Source: Hoeflea sp. (GTDB lineage Bacteria > Pseudomonadota > Alphaproteobacteria > Rhizobiales > Rhizobiaceae). From it: a stretch of 64,000 nt of DNA. Below, piece after piece: positions 8,513 to 17,169 of the stretch (positions are counted from its first letter, which is position 1; every line of letters starts with the position of its first letter). The notes under the pieces were generated by a model. That model made no database searches and was not told the origin of the DNA. It was given only the letters and a program-made list of their open reading frames with translations. The stretch is from the NCBI GenBank assembly GCA_020637795.1, contig JACKJT010000001.1, positions 496,001 to 560,000 on the forward strand, in the 5' to 3' direction. The translations under genes and the position numbers were made by a program.

Positions 8513-11500
8513 TCACTCGCCCGGCGACAGCTCGGCCTGCGCGCGGCTTTTGCTGCCCAGCTCACTCGCTTCGCGCAATTCGGCATCGAGCCGCCGTTCT
8601 TCCTCGGCCGAGGGCGTGGCGAAGCGGGCGAGCAGCAGATAGGCGACCGGGGTCAGGAACAGGGTGGCGATCATCGCCAGGCCGAGGCCGCCGACGATCA
8701 CCCAGCCGAGCGCGATGCGCGCCTCGGCGCCGGCCCCGAAGGCCAGAAGCAGCGGCACCGACCCGAGCACGGTCGAGATCATGGTCATCATCACCGGCCT
8801 GAGCCGGATGTTGGAGGCTTCCTCGATCGCCGTGCGGATATCCATGCCCTTGTTGCGCAGCTGATTGGCGAACTCGACAATGAGAATACCGTTCTTGGCC
8901 ATGACCCCGACCAGCAGCACCAGCCCGATCTGGCTGTAGACATTGAGCGACCCGCCGGTCATGGCCATGGCAAAGACCGCGCAGGCCAGGCCGAGCGGCA
9001 CAGTCGAGATGATGATCAGCGCACTGACGAAACTCTCGAACTGCGCGGCGAGCACGAGCAGCACCACGATGATGGCAATGCCGAAGGTCACCAGCATGTC
9101 GTTGGAGGACTGGTCGAGCGTCGCCGCTTCGGCGAGCGGGATGATCCGCACCCCGCCCGGCATCAGCGGCTCGGCAAGCTCGACGGCTGCGGTCCAGGCG
9201 TCGCCGAGCGCGAAGGCGGGCGTCAGACCGGCGGTGATCGAGACCGAGCGCATCTGGCTTTCGCGGCGGAGATCGGGCGCGACGGCCTTTTCGGTCAGCG
9301 TCGCAATGGTCGACATCGGCACGATGCGGCCGTCACCGGCCTTGAGATAGATCGATTCGAGATCGGTGGGATCGTTGATCGGGTTGTTGGTCGACATCAG
9401 CTTGACCGGGAACGAGCGGTCCTGGATGAACACCTGCGCCACTTCCCTGCCGTCGAGCAGGGCCTGCAGCGCCTCGGCCAGGCCGTCGATGTTGACGCCG
9501 ATATCGGAGGCGCGGGCGCGGTCGATCTGCACCGAGATCTGCGGCTGGGTGGTCTCGTAGGAGAGCTGGATCTGGCGGAAGCGCGGATCCTGCTCCAGCC
9601 GGTCGACCATCTGCCGGGCGACGTCGGCGAGCTCGTCGTAGCTGTTGCCGACAAAGGCGAATTGCAAGCCGTTGCCGGCGCCGCGGATGCCGAGGCTGTT
9701 GGGCTGGATGGCGAAGGCGCGCAGGCCCGGAACCGTTGCCACCGCCCGGTTAAGCTCGGCGACGATATCGGCCTGCGAGCGCACCCGTTCGCCCCAGGGC
9801 GCCAGCGTCAGCACCATGAAGCCGTTGTTGGAAGAGCCGCCGGTGCCGGCAATGGCGAAGATGTTCTGCACCTCGCCGCTGTCGCGCAGCGGCGTGACGA
9901 GGCGCTCGATCTCGGTCATCCGGGCGCGTGTGTAATCGAGGCTGACGCCCTGCGGCGCGGAAATCCGGATGATCGCCACCGCCCGGTCCTCGGGCGGGGT
10001 CAGCTCCTGCGGAATGGTCGGCAGCAGCGCGAAGGCGGCGCCGGCAGCCAGCAGCGCAATGACGATGACCACCAATGGCGCATCGAGCGACCGGTGCAGC
10101 CATCTGGCATAGACCCGTGACAGGTAGCTGCCGAAAGCCACGAACCCGCTCTGCCTGGCGTTTGCCCTGGACATGTCGCGCCGCTTGATCAGCCTGGACG
10201 CCAGCATCGGGCACAGTGTCAGGGCGACCACGCTGGAAATCATCACCGTGAAGGCCAGCACAAAGCCGAATTCGGTGAACAGGCCGCCGGCCTGCCCGGG
10301 CAGGAACGAGATCGGGATGAACACGGCCGCAAGCGTGGCGGTGGTGGTGATGACGGCGAAGAACACCTCGCGGGTGCCGATGACGGCGGCGGCGCGAACC
10401 CCCATGCCCTCGTTGCGCCTGCGGACGATGTTTTCGAGCACGACGATGGCGTCGTCGACGACCATGCCGGTGGCGAGCACCAGCGCCAGCAACGTCAGGA
10501 TGTTGACGGAGAACCCGGCCAGCCAGATCGCCGCGAAGGCGCCGATCAGCGACACCGGCAGCGTCACCGCCGGAATGATGGTGGCGCGCCAGTCGCGCAG
10601 GAACAGAAAGATGATGGCAATGACGATGACGACCGCGAGGATCAGCGTCGAGCGGACTTCGTCGATGGCGCCGCTGATGAAGGTGGCATCGTCGCTGGTC
10701 ACCCGGATGTCGACGCCTTCCGGCAGAATGGCCTGAATGGCCTGGGTGGCCGCGCGCACGCCTTGCGAGATCTCGAGCGTGTTGGAGGCCGACTGGCGGA
10801 TGATCCCCATGCCGATGCCGGTGCGGCCATTGGCGCGCAGGACGGAATCGCCGGGATCGGCTCCGAGCGTCACGTTGGCGACGTCGCGGAACCTGACCTT
10901 GTCGTTGATGTAGAGATCCTCGAAGCCTTCCGGCGTGGTGACATCGGCGGTGGCGCGCACGACGATGTCGGATGTCTGCGCCGTCAGCGATCCGGCAGGT
11001 ACGTCCAGCGCGACATTCCTCAAGGCGCTGCGCAGGTCGGCCAGCGTCAGGCCGAAGGCTGCAAGACGCGACTGGTCGACATCGACGCGGAAGATCTTCT
11101 CGCGGTCGCCATAGACATTGACGTCGGCGACACCCGGTACGGCAGCCAGGCGGTCGACCACCAGGTCCTCGACCAGGATGGTCATGTCCTGAACGTTGTA
11201 GCGGTCAGAGGTCACCGCCAGACGCATTACCGGATCGGAATTGGCATCGGCCTTGATGATCCGGGGATCGTCGGCGTTGTCGGGCATGTTGTTGGTGACA
11301 CGCCCCAGCGCATCGCGGACATCGGAAGCGGCGACATTCAAATCGGTGCTGTCGGAGAACTCGATGGTGACGCGGCTGCGGCCGAGCGTCGAGGTCGACG
11401 ACATCGAGGCGACGCCGGCCACCCGCGCCACGGCCCCCTCGACGATCGCCGTCAGCTCGCGGTCGACCGTTTCCGGCGATGCGCCGCTGAAATTGGTGGT

Positions 11501-11701
11501 CACGGTGATGACCGGGCGGTCGACATCGGGCAGTTCGCGGATCTCGGCGCCGTAGAGGCCGGCCAGTCCCGCCACCACGATGAGCAGGCTGATCACGGTG
11601 GCAAGCACCGGGCGGCGCACCATGAGGGCGGTGCCACCGCCGGTCTCGGCTTCACCCGCCGGCTGGCCCGGCTCGACAAGGTCTTCGCTGTGATCGCTCA
11701 T
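8513..11701 (-). CDS. RND family efflux permease subunit
   Basis: 1062-residue proton-driven inner-membrane pump of the AcrB/HAE-1 type. Visible features: first transmembrane helix near residue 30, large periplasmic loop, the TM4 segment with adjacent aspartates (GMVVDDAIVVLENI, about residue 410), second periplasmic domain, and a C-terminal helix bundle ending GWVIVGGLGLAMIATLFLTPVAYLLL. Length is normal for the family. It overlaps the adaptor gene by four bases (ATGA). Substrate cannot be predicted, and no outer-membrane channel gene is nearby. Confidence 0.93.
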   Translation of the reverse strand: MSDHSEDLVEPGQPAGEAETGGGTALMVRRPVLATVISLLIVVAGLAGLYGAEIRELPDVDRPVITVTTNFSGASPETVDRELTAIVEGAVARVAGVASMSSTSTLGRSRVTIEFSDSTDLNVAASDVRDALGRVTNNMPDNADDPRIIKADANSDPVMRLAVTSDRYNVQDMTILVEDLVVDRLAAVPGVADVNVYGDREKIFRVDVDQSRLAAFGLTLADLRSALRNVALDVPAGSLTAQTSDIVVRATADVTTPEGFEDLYINDKVRFRDVANVTLGADPGDSVLRANGRTGIGMGIIRQSASNTLEISQGVRAATQAIQAILPEGVDIRVTSDDATFISGAIDEVRSTLILAVVIVIAIIFLFLRDWRATIIPAVTLPVSLIGAFAAIWLAGFSVNILTLLALVLATGMVVDDAIVVLENIVRRRNEGMGVRAAAVIGTREVFFAVITTTATLAAVFIPISFLPGQAGGLFTEFGFVLAFTVMISSVVALTLCPMLASRLIKRRDMSRANARQSGFVAFGSYLSRVYARWLHRSLDAPLVVIVIALLAAGAAFALLPTIPQELTPPEDRAVAIIRISAPQGVSLDYTRARMTEIERLVTPLRDSGEVQNIFAIAGTGGSSNNGFMVLTLAPWGERVRSQADIVAELNRAVATVPGLRAFAIQPNSLGIRGAGNGLQFAFVGNSYDELADVARQMVDRLEQDPRFRQIQLSYETTQPQISVQIDRARASDIGVNIDGLAEALQALLDGREVAQVFIQDRSFPVKLMSTNNPINDPTDLESIYLKAGDGRIVPMSTIATLTEKAVAPDLRRESQMRSVSITAGLTPAFALGDAWTAAVELAEPLMPGGVRIIPLAEAATLDQSSNDMLVTFGIAIIVVLLVLAAQFESFVSALIIISTVPLGLACAVFAMAMTGGSLNVYSQIGLVLLVGVMAKNGILIVEFANQLRNKGMDIRTAIEEASNIRLRPVMMTMISTVLGSVPLLLAFGAGAEARIALGWVIVGGLGLAMIATLFLTPVAYLLLARFATPSAEEERRLDAELREASELGSKSRAQAELSPGE

Positions 11702-12948
11702 GCGCCGCTTCCACCGGTTTTCTGGGTCTCCGATCGCTGCGCCGTCGGCTCCTGGCCCGGGCCCGCGGGCTCCTTGCCGCCGTCGGGTTTCCGGCTGCCT
11801 CCGATGATGCTGACGGCGGCGCCGGGGCGGACGCTTTGCACGCCTTCCGTCACCACCTCGTCGCCGGCCTCGAGCTCGGCCTTGACCAGGACGGAATCGG
11901 AGTTGCGCTGAATGATGGCGACATCAACGCGCATCCCCTTGCCGTCGACCACCTTCCAGACATAGGCGCCGGCGGAATCCCACTGGATCGCCAGCGGATC
12001 GACGGACGGCCAGCGCTCGCCCTCGAAGCCGATGGTCACCTCGAACGACATGCCGGCCCGCAGGGTGTCATCGAGATTGTCGATCTCGGCGCGCACCCTG
12101 AGGGTGCGGCTTGCCTCGTCGACGCGGTTGTCGACGGCAGAAATCGTGCCATTGAAGCGCTCGCCGGGACGCGAACTGGCACTTGCGACGACTTGCTTGC
12201 CGACGTCCATGCCGGAGGCAAAACGCTCGGGCACGAAAAACTCGATGAGGATCCGGCTGCGGTCGTCGATGCTGGCGATCTCGCTCTGGCTGGTGACATA
12301 GTCGCCGGTATTGACGGCGAGGATCCCCAGCGAGCCGCCGATCGGCGCGGTGACGGTGCGGCGGGCGAGATCGAGCTCGGCTTCCTTGAGCGCCACTTCG
12401 GCCGTGGCAAGCGCATTGCGGGCCTGATCGGCCTCGACGCTGGAAACGGCGCTGCTGGCGACGAGGCTCTGCAGACGGTCGACCTTGGCCTTGGCATCGG
12501 CAACGGTGAGCCGGGCGCGCTCGACCGCGAGTTCCTCCTCGGCGGCGTCGAGGCGGATCAGCACGTCGCCGCGCTCGACCTTGCTGCCCGGGCGGACCGG
12601 AATGTCGGCGATCTGGCCCGACACAAGCGTGCGCACAGAGACCGAGCGGACGGCCTGACCGGTGCCGATTGCAGTCAGCTTGTCGTTGACCAGGCCTTCG
12701 CCGACTGGGGCGACAACGACAATCGCCTCGCGCGGACCGCGGCGGCCACCCTGGCCGCCCGCCTGCTGCGCGCCGGAAGCTCCGTTCTTCGCCGCGTCTG
12801 CGGCGGGCGGAAACAGCGATATCCGTTCAAGCCCGTTGCGGACCAGAACGTCATGCGCACCGGGATAGATCCACGACCATGTCACGAAGGCGACAGCAAT
12901 CAGGACCAGCGACAAAAGCAATTGTTTCCAGAGTTTCAAATTCGTCAC
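11698..12948 (-). CDS. RND efflux periplasmic adaptor (HlyD/MFP family)
   Basis: Periplasmic membrane-fusion protein for the adjacent RND permease. A membrane anchor near the N-terminus (LLLSLVLIAVAFVTW) is followed by a Gly/Gln-rich linker, a lipoyl half-motif (VRPGSKVERGDVLIRLDAAEE), an alpha-hairpin, and beta-barrel domains. The open frame runs up to 13080, but the likely start is GTG at 12948 or the TTG nine bases later, because the extra 44 residues look non-coding. A GGAAG precedes the TTG by about seven bases. Confidence 0.85.
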   Translation of the reverse strand: MTNLKLWKQLLLSLVLIAVAFVTWSWIYPGAHDVLVRNGLERISLFPPAADAAKNGASGAQQAGGQGGRRGPREAIVVVAPVGEGLVNDKLTAIGTGQAVRSVSVRTLVSGQIADIPVRPGSKVERGDVLIRLDAAEEELAVERARLTVADAKAKVDRLQSLVASSAVSSVEADQARNALATAEVALKEAELDLARRTVTAPIGGSLGILAVNTGDYVTSQSEIASIDDRSRILIEFFVPERFASGMDVGKQVVASASSRPGERFNGTISAVDNRVDEASRTLRVRAEIDNLDDTLRAGMSFEVTIGFEGERWPSVDPLAIQWDSAGAYVWKVVDGKGMRVDVAIIQRNSDSVLVKAELEAGDEVVTEGVQSVRPGAAVSIIGGSRKPDGGKEPAGPGQEPTAQRSETQKTGGSGA

Positions 12949-13184
12949 TTCCGTAAAAGGCCGCGATGCGGGATCGCGATCGGCATTCGAGTTTCCCGCA
13001 GCCCTGCCCGGCCCATGACGGCGCAGCAGCGGGTCTGTCGGCTGACAACATAGCGCGTGATCGGAAAACGGCATCTGCAATTTTTTGAAAATTGACCGTC
13101 AATTGGGTCTTTTTTGCAGCGCACACGGAAACCGCAGCCAGCCAACCGTTGCGACAGGTCGGGGGAATGCGCCGATTGACGGGA

Positions 13185-13871
13185 TCAGGGCTTCCAGGAG
13201 ATCATAAACCGGTCCAGCGGACCGCCGTCGAAGCCCGCCCGGTGATCGACGCGGACAGGTTTGCCCAGAAGCCGCGCAAACAGCGTTGCGAACACTGCCC
13301 GATGCCAGGGACACCCGGGAACAGAAATCGGATTCGCGCTGATCTCGATGATGGCGGGGTGGCCAGGCGTCACGGCGACACGGGCGTTTCCGGCGAATGT
13401 CCAGGCATTGGCGCGGATCGCCTTGAGCAGCGCCCGCGCCGCAAGCCCCGCCGGCAGGCATTGAAGCAAATACCTGGCGGGAGCGGGGATACGGTTTTGC
13501 AGAATGTAGCGGCCGGTACGTGCGCCAGCATCCGCCATCACCGATTCAAAGGCCATGCCATCGAGGTGCGCCAGGAGCGTCATGTTGAGCCGGTGCACCG
13601 CTTCGGCGGACACCATGTTTTCCGGCGGCGTTTCAAACCAGGCCGCTAGTCTCGCCACGGCGAAGAGGTGGCGGGCAAGGTCAGCGCCGCAGGCGTCAAC
13701 CAGGGCGATGCGGGTCTGGATGATGGCATTCGGGCCAACACGATGACCGGCGTTTTCCGATGCGCCCGCGACGGAATGGCCAACGGCGTTGTCAGCAAGT
13801 CTGGAAAGCATCGCTTTCATGTCGTGCCGAGAAGAACCCTCCGACAGGAGTGGACCGACACCATTGCTCAT
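13185..13871 (-). CDS. bchJ: BchJ, 4-vinyl-reductase-associated V4R protein
   Basis: 228-residue protein of the BchJ type, with a C-terminal V4R domain. It was originally named bacteriochlorophyll 4-vinyl reductase. Later work on the pathway assigns the C8-vinyl reduction elsewhere in some species, so an accessory role handling chlorophyllide or protoporphyrin intermediates is possible. It overlaps the end of bchE by four bases (ATGA), so it is translated from the bchE message. It marks the left boundary of the photosynthesis cluster. Confidence 0.85.
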   Translation of the reverse strand: MSNGVGPLLSEGSSRHDMKAMLSRLADNAVGHSVAGASENAGHRVGPNAIIQTRIALVDACGADLARHLFAVARLAAWFETPPENMVSAEAVHRLNMTLLAHLDGMAFESVMADAGARTGRYILQNRIPAPARYLLQCLPAGLAARALLKAIRANAWTFAGNARVAVTPGHPAIIEISANPISVPGCPWHRAVFATLFARLLGKPVRVDHRAGFDGGPLDRFMISWKP

Positions 13872-15505
13872 TCCGCGGGCTCCCGGTTCTCCTCCATCTG
13901 GTCGGTCCCGCCGCCGCAGGCCATGATCTTGCCGGTGTCATCATCGCTGAGCCGGGCGCGGGCCTTTTCGAGCGCGACCTTGCGGTCATGGATGGCGGCC
14001 CAGTCCTCCATCTGCGCCGGCGCGATCTTGCGGGTGCGGTCGAAGTTGAAGTTGACGCCCTTCTTCGATTGCGGGCCCCAGTAATTGGCCTTGCCGAGAT
14101 CGTAGAACTTGCGCTCGAAGCCTGCCTTGAGGAAGGCCTTGAGGCACCCGAGCAGGTACCGTCGCCGGAAGCCGGTGCCGCGCCAGGGGTAATGAAACAA
14201 CGCCTTCTGCATGTAGAAGCGGCGGTAATTGTTCATCACCCGGTCAAGCAGTTCGGCCCGGTCCATGGCCTCGGGCTTCATGATCGGGGTGACGAAATTG
14301 TATTTCTCGAAGTCGAAGATCTCGACCTTTTCGCCCAGTTCCTGGAACAGCGGCGTGAAGGGCCAGGGCGTGTACATGGCCCAGTTGGCGAGATCGGGCT
14401 GCCAGTCCCATGCCATGCGGTAGGTTTCCTCGAGCGTCTCGGCGGTCTCGTTCTCGAGGCCGACGATGAACTGCGCCTCCACGAAGATATCGGCCTCGCG
14501 CAGGAGCCGGATCGCCTCCTTGTTCTCGGAGACCTTGGTTTCCTTGTTGAAGCGGTCGAGCTTCAATTGGGCGGCGGCCTCGGTGCCGAGCGAGATGTGG
14601 ACCAGGCCGGCCTTGCGGTAGAACTTCAGAAGCTCCTTGTCGCGCATGATGTCGGTGACGCGGGTGTTGATGCCCCATTTGACCTTGTCGGGCAGGCCGC
14701 GGGCGATCAGCTCCTCGCAGAACTGGATGAACTTCTTGCGGTTGATGGTGGGTTCCTCGTCGGCAAGGATGAAGAAGCCGACCTGGTGGTTGTTGACCAG
14801 GTTTTCGATCTCGTCGACCACCTTCTTCGGATCGCGCACCCGGTAGTCACGCCAGAATTTCCACTGGCTGCAGAAGGAACAGGTGAACGGGCAGCCCCGC
14901 GCCATGTTCGGGATGGCGACGCGCACGCCGAGCGGCACATAGATGTACTTGCTCCATTCGAGCAGGGTCCAGTCGGGGTTGATGGCATCGAGGTCCTTGA
15001 CCGTCGGGGCCGCCTGGGTGGCGACGATCTTGCCGTCGTCGGCGATGTAGGCGAGCCCCTTGATGGACGCCCTGCCCTCGGGCCATCGGCCTTCTGCAAC
15101 TGTGCGGATCAGCTCGCGGAAGATCTCCTCGCCCTCGCCGCGGACGATGACATCGATCCACGGCGCTTCGGAGAGAACCTGCTTGTACATGAAGGTGGCG
15201 TGGATGCCGCCGAGCACCCTGAGCGCATCGGGCACAACCTCGCTGGCGATCTTGAGCACGTTCTCCGCCTTGTAGATCGATGGCGTGATGGCGGTGGAAC
15301 CGACCACGTCGGGCTTGAGATCCCTGAGCCGGGCGGCAAGATCTTCGTCGGAGAGATCATTGGTCATGGCGTCGATGAAATGGATGTCGGTGAAGCCGGC
15401 ATCCTTGAGGTGACCGGCCAGATAGGCTACCCAGGCCGGCGGCCAGTTGCCGGCGATCTCCGCGCCGCCCGAGTGATAGTTCGGATGAACGAGTGCAATG
15501 CGCAT
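13868..15505 (-). CDS. bchE: Mg-protoporphyrin IX monomethyl ester anaerobic (oxidative) cyclase
   Basis: Cobalamin-dependent radical-SAM enzyme that forms ring E of bacteriochlorophyll with water-derived oxygen. The N-terminal B12-binding domain (HPNYHSGGAEIAGNWPPAW...) precedes the radical-SAM cluster motif CPFTCSFC near residue 195. The start chosen is ATG at 15505 (MRIALVHPN) because a GGGAGG lies eight bases upstream; an ATG eight codons earlier is in frame. The promoter carries two PpsR palindromes and an FnrL-type box. The oxygen-dependent alternative, acsF, is also present in the window. Confidence 0.96.
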   Translation of the reverse strand: MRIALVHPNYHSGGAEIAGNWPPAWVAYLAGHLKDAGFTDIHFIDAMTNDLSDEDLAARLRDLKPDVVGSTAITPSIYKAENVLKIASEVVPDALRVLGGIHATFMYKQVLSEAPWIDVIVRGEGEEIFRELIRTVAEGRWPEGRASIKGLAYIADDGKIVATQAAPTVKDLDAINPDWTLLEWSKYIYVPLGVRVAIPNMARGCPFTCSFCSQWKFWRDYRVRDPKKVVDEIENLVNNHQVGFFILADEEPTINRKKFIQFCEELIARGLPDKVKWGINTRVTDIMRDKELLKFYRKAGLVHISLGTEAAAQLKLDRFNKETKVSENKEAIRLLREADIFVEAQFIVGLENETAETLEETYRMAWDWQPDLANWAMYTPWPFTPLFQELGEKVEIFDFEKYNFVTPIMKPEAMDRAELLDRVMNNYRRFYMQKALFHYPWRGTGFRRRYLLGCLKAFLKAGFERKFYDLGKANYWGPQSKKGVNFNFDRTRKIAPAQMEDWAAIHDRKVALEKARARLSDDDTGKIMACGGGTDQMEENREPAE

Positions 15506-15522
15506 GCTGGCCTCCCTCTTTA

Positions 15523-15540
15523 TGTCCATTTAAATTGACA
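15523..15540. promoter_or_regulatory. PpsR/CrtJ palindrome 1 upstream of bchE
   Basis: TGTCCATTTAAATTGACA, an exact TGT-N12-ACA match. It lies 17 bases before the bchE start codon and seven bases from a second exact palindrome. PpsR/CrtJ is known to repress bch and crt genes at such tandem sites. Confidence 0.85.
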
Positions 15541-15547
15541 CAATTTG

Positions 15548-15565
15548 TGTCATTCATATTTGACA
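15548..15565. promoter_or_regulatory. PpsR/CrtJ palindrome 2 upstream of bchE
   Basis: TGTCATTCATATTTGACA, an exact TGT-N12-ACA match. Its start is 25 bases from palindrome 1, about the spacing known for cooperative CrtJ binding. It overlaps the FnrL-type box by six bases. Confidence 0.85.
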
Positions 15566-15573
15566 TAGATCAA
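15560..15573. promoter_or_regulatory. FNR/FnrL-type box upstream of bchE
   Basis: TTGACATAGATCAA fits the FNR/FnrL consensus TTGAY-N4-ATCAA exactly. It is about 55-68 bases upstream of the bchE start codon. FnrL activates genes when oxygen is low, which suits an oxygen-sensitive cyclase. It overlaps one PpsR palindrome, so the two regulators may compete. Confidence 0.75.
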
Positions 15574-15656
15574 CAGATTGACCGGATAAGGCGTTGCGCA
15601 ATGAACTCGCCGGGCAGATGACCCGGCAGCTTTCCTATGCAAGGCGAAACGTCTTG

Positions 15657-15935
15657 TCAGCTGTTGCGGAACAGCCGCGTTGCCATGTCGGACGCGTGCG
15701 CGACAAGGGCCAGCACCAGCCAGACGGCAATCATGCCTGCCGACGCGCCGGAAAGCGCCGCATAAAGCGCGCCGAGCAGGCCCGCGCCCGACGCCATGGT
15801 CAGGATCAGCGAGCCGATGCGGGCGCGGCGGCGCAGGAACACGGTGATCAGCAATGCTTCCACGCCGATGACGGCAAGCGCCAGCAGCGCGATCCGGCCG
15901 TCACCGACATAGGAGATGACCCAGTCCGGCCACAT
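15657..15935 (-). CDS. Small membrane protein of the bchP operon, function unknown
   Basis: 92-residue protein (MWPDWVISYVGDG...) with three predicted hydrophobic helices. Its ATG overlaps the bchP stop by one base (TGATG), which argues for a real, coupled gene. I do not recognise the family. In several photosynthesis clusters a small gene or idi follows bchP, but idi is elsewhere here. A role in delivering or binding pigment at the membrane is possible but unsupported beyond position. A 151-nt gap holding the bchE promoter follows its stop. Confidence 0.7.
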   Translation of the reverse strand: MWPDWVISYVGDGRIALLALAVIGVEALLITVFLRRRARIGSLILTMASGAGLLGALYAALSGASAGMIAVWLVLALVAHASDMATRLFRNS

Positions 15936-17164
15936 CAGTGCGCTGCCGGCCGGAGCAGTTGGCGCATGTCCTTGAGGAACACGCGGACATGGGCGACCGG
16001 ATCGCGCCGGACCAGCTTCTTGTTGAGATAGCTCTCCCAGGTCAGCCGCTGCACATCCTTGTCGGCACACATCCTGACGAATTTCTCGCGGCGCCTGTCG
16101 CTCGAATACCAGAACCACTGCATGAAGCCGAGCACCAGGAACACCGTTCCGTGGGCCTTCTGGAACCGCTTGCGGGCGTCGGCGAGATGTTTCGCATTGC
16201 CGGTTTCCAGCACCTTCATCGCGGCTTCCGCGCCGAGGTCGCCGGTGTGCATGGCATACCAGATCCCCTCGCCCGAGGAGGGTGCTACCACGCCCGCCGC
16301 GTCACCGATCAGCAGCACGTTCCTGCCGTCGTCCCAGCGCTTCATCGGCTTGAGCGGCAAGGGCGCGCCCTCCTCGCGGATTGTCTCGGCGTCGGCGAGG
16401 CCAAAGCGCTCGCGCAGTTCCCGGGTGGCGGCCTTGAGATCGAAACCCTTGACGGCGGAGCCGCAGCCGACGCTGGTGTAGGGCCCGTGCGGGAAGACCC
16501 AGCCATAGAAATCTGGCGAGATCTCGCCGTCATAGATCACTTCACACAGGTCGGGATTGAAACCGGCCTTCTCACCGGCAGTCGGCGAACGGACGATCTC
16601 GTGGTAGGCAAAGACATAGGGCGGGCGCACTTTCGGCCCGAAGATCGAACGCCGCACCGCGGAATTGGCGCCGTCCGCGCCGATGACGACCGAGGCCGTC
16701 AGCGTCTCAGCGTCGCGGTCCCTGCTCTTGGCGAGTGTGACTTCGACCAGCCCGTCGGCCCGGTGTTCCAGCGACGAAAAACTGGCAGCACGATAGTCTG
16801 CCCCGGCAATCCGGGCACGTTCGCGCAGATAGGGGTCGAACTGGTCACGGTCGACCATGTCGACATGGCCGACATCGCCGATCTCCATGCCGACCTGGAG
16901 GCCGCTCGGACCGGTCATCCGGGCGCCGCGGACACGCGCCTTGATCTGCTCGGGTGCGATCGCATATTGCGCCATGGCGTTGGACGGAATGGCGCCGCCA
17001 CAGGGCTTGGTGCGGCCCTCCTTGTCGACCAGCAGCGTGCTGCGGCCGCTCAAGGCCAGCCGCTCGGCCGCGCGCGCGCCGGCCGGTCCGCCGCCGATGA
17101 CGATCACATCATAATGGGCGGGGGCGACATGATCACGTGGCGCATCATGGGTGGTTGACTGCAT
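15935..17164 (-). CDS. bchP: Geranylgeranyl diphosphate/bacteriochlorophyll reductase
   Basis: Flavoprotein that reduces the geranylgeranyl tail of bacteriochlorophyll a to phytyl. About 409 residues with an N-terminal FAD motif (VIVIGGGPAGARAAERLA) and the conserved CGGAIPSNAM segment. A GTG at 17173 overlaps the previous stop (GTGA), but ATG at 17164 has a GGAG eight bases upstream and is preferred. Located after bchG and a PucC-like gene, the typical bchG-orf428-bchP order. Confidence 0.94.
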   Translation of the reverse strand: MQSTTHDAPRDHVAPAHYDVIVIGGGPAGARAAERLALSGRSTLLVDKEGRTKPCGGAIPSNAMAQYAIAPEQIKARVRGARMTGPSGLQVGMEIGDVGHVDMVDRDQFDPYLRERARIAGADYRAASFSSLEHRADGLVEVTLAKSRDRDAETLTASVVIGADGANSAVRRSIFGPKVRPPYVFAYHEIVRSPTAGEKAGFNPDLCEVIYDGEISPDFYGWVFPHGPYTSVGCGSAVKGFDLKAATRELRERFGLADAETIREEGAPLPLKPMKRWDDGRNVLLIGDAAGVVAPSSGEGIWYAMHTGDLGAEAAMKVLETGNAKHLADARKRFQKAHGTVFLVLGFMQWFWYSSDRRREKFVRMCADKDVQRLTWESYLNKKLVRRDPVAHVRVFLKDMRQLLRPAAH

Positions 17165-17169
17165 GATCT

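Noticed and set aside
10763..13053. Long plus-strand frames opposite the RND pump and adaptor
   Set aside because: Amino-acid composition is His/Asp/Gly/Arg-rich without domains, typical of antisense frames; the minus-strand proteins are well-recognised families.
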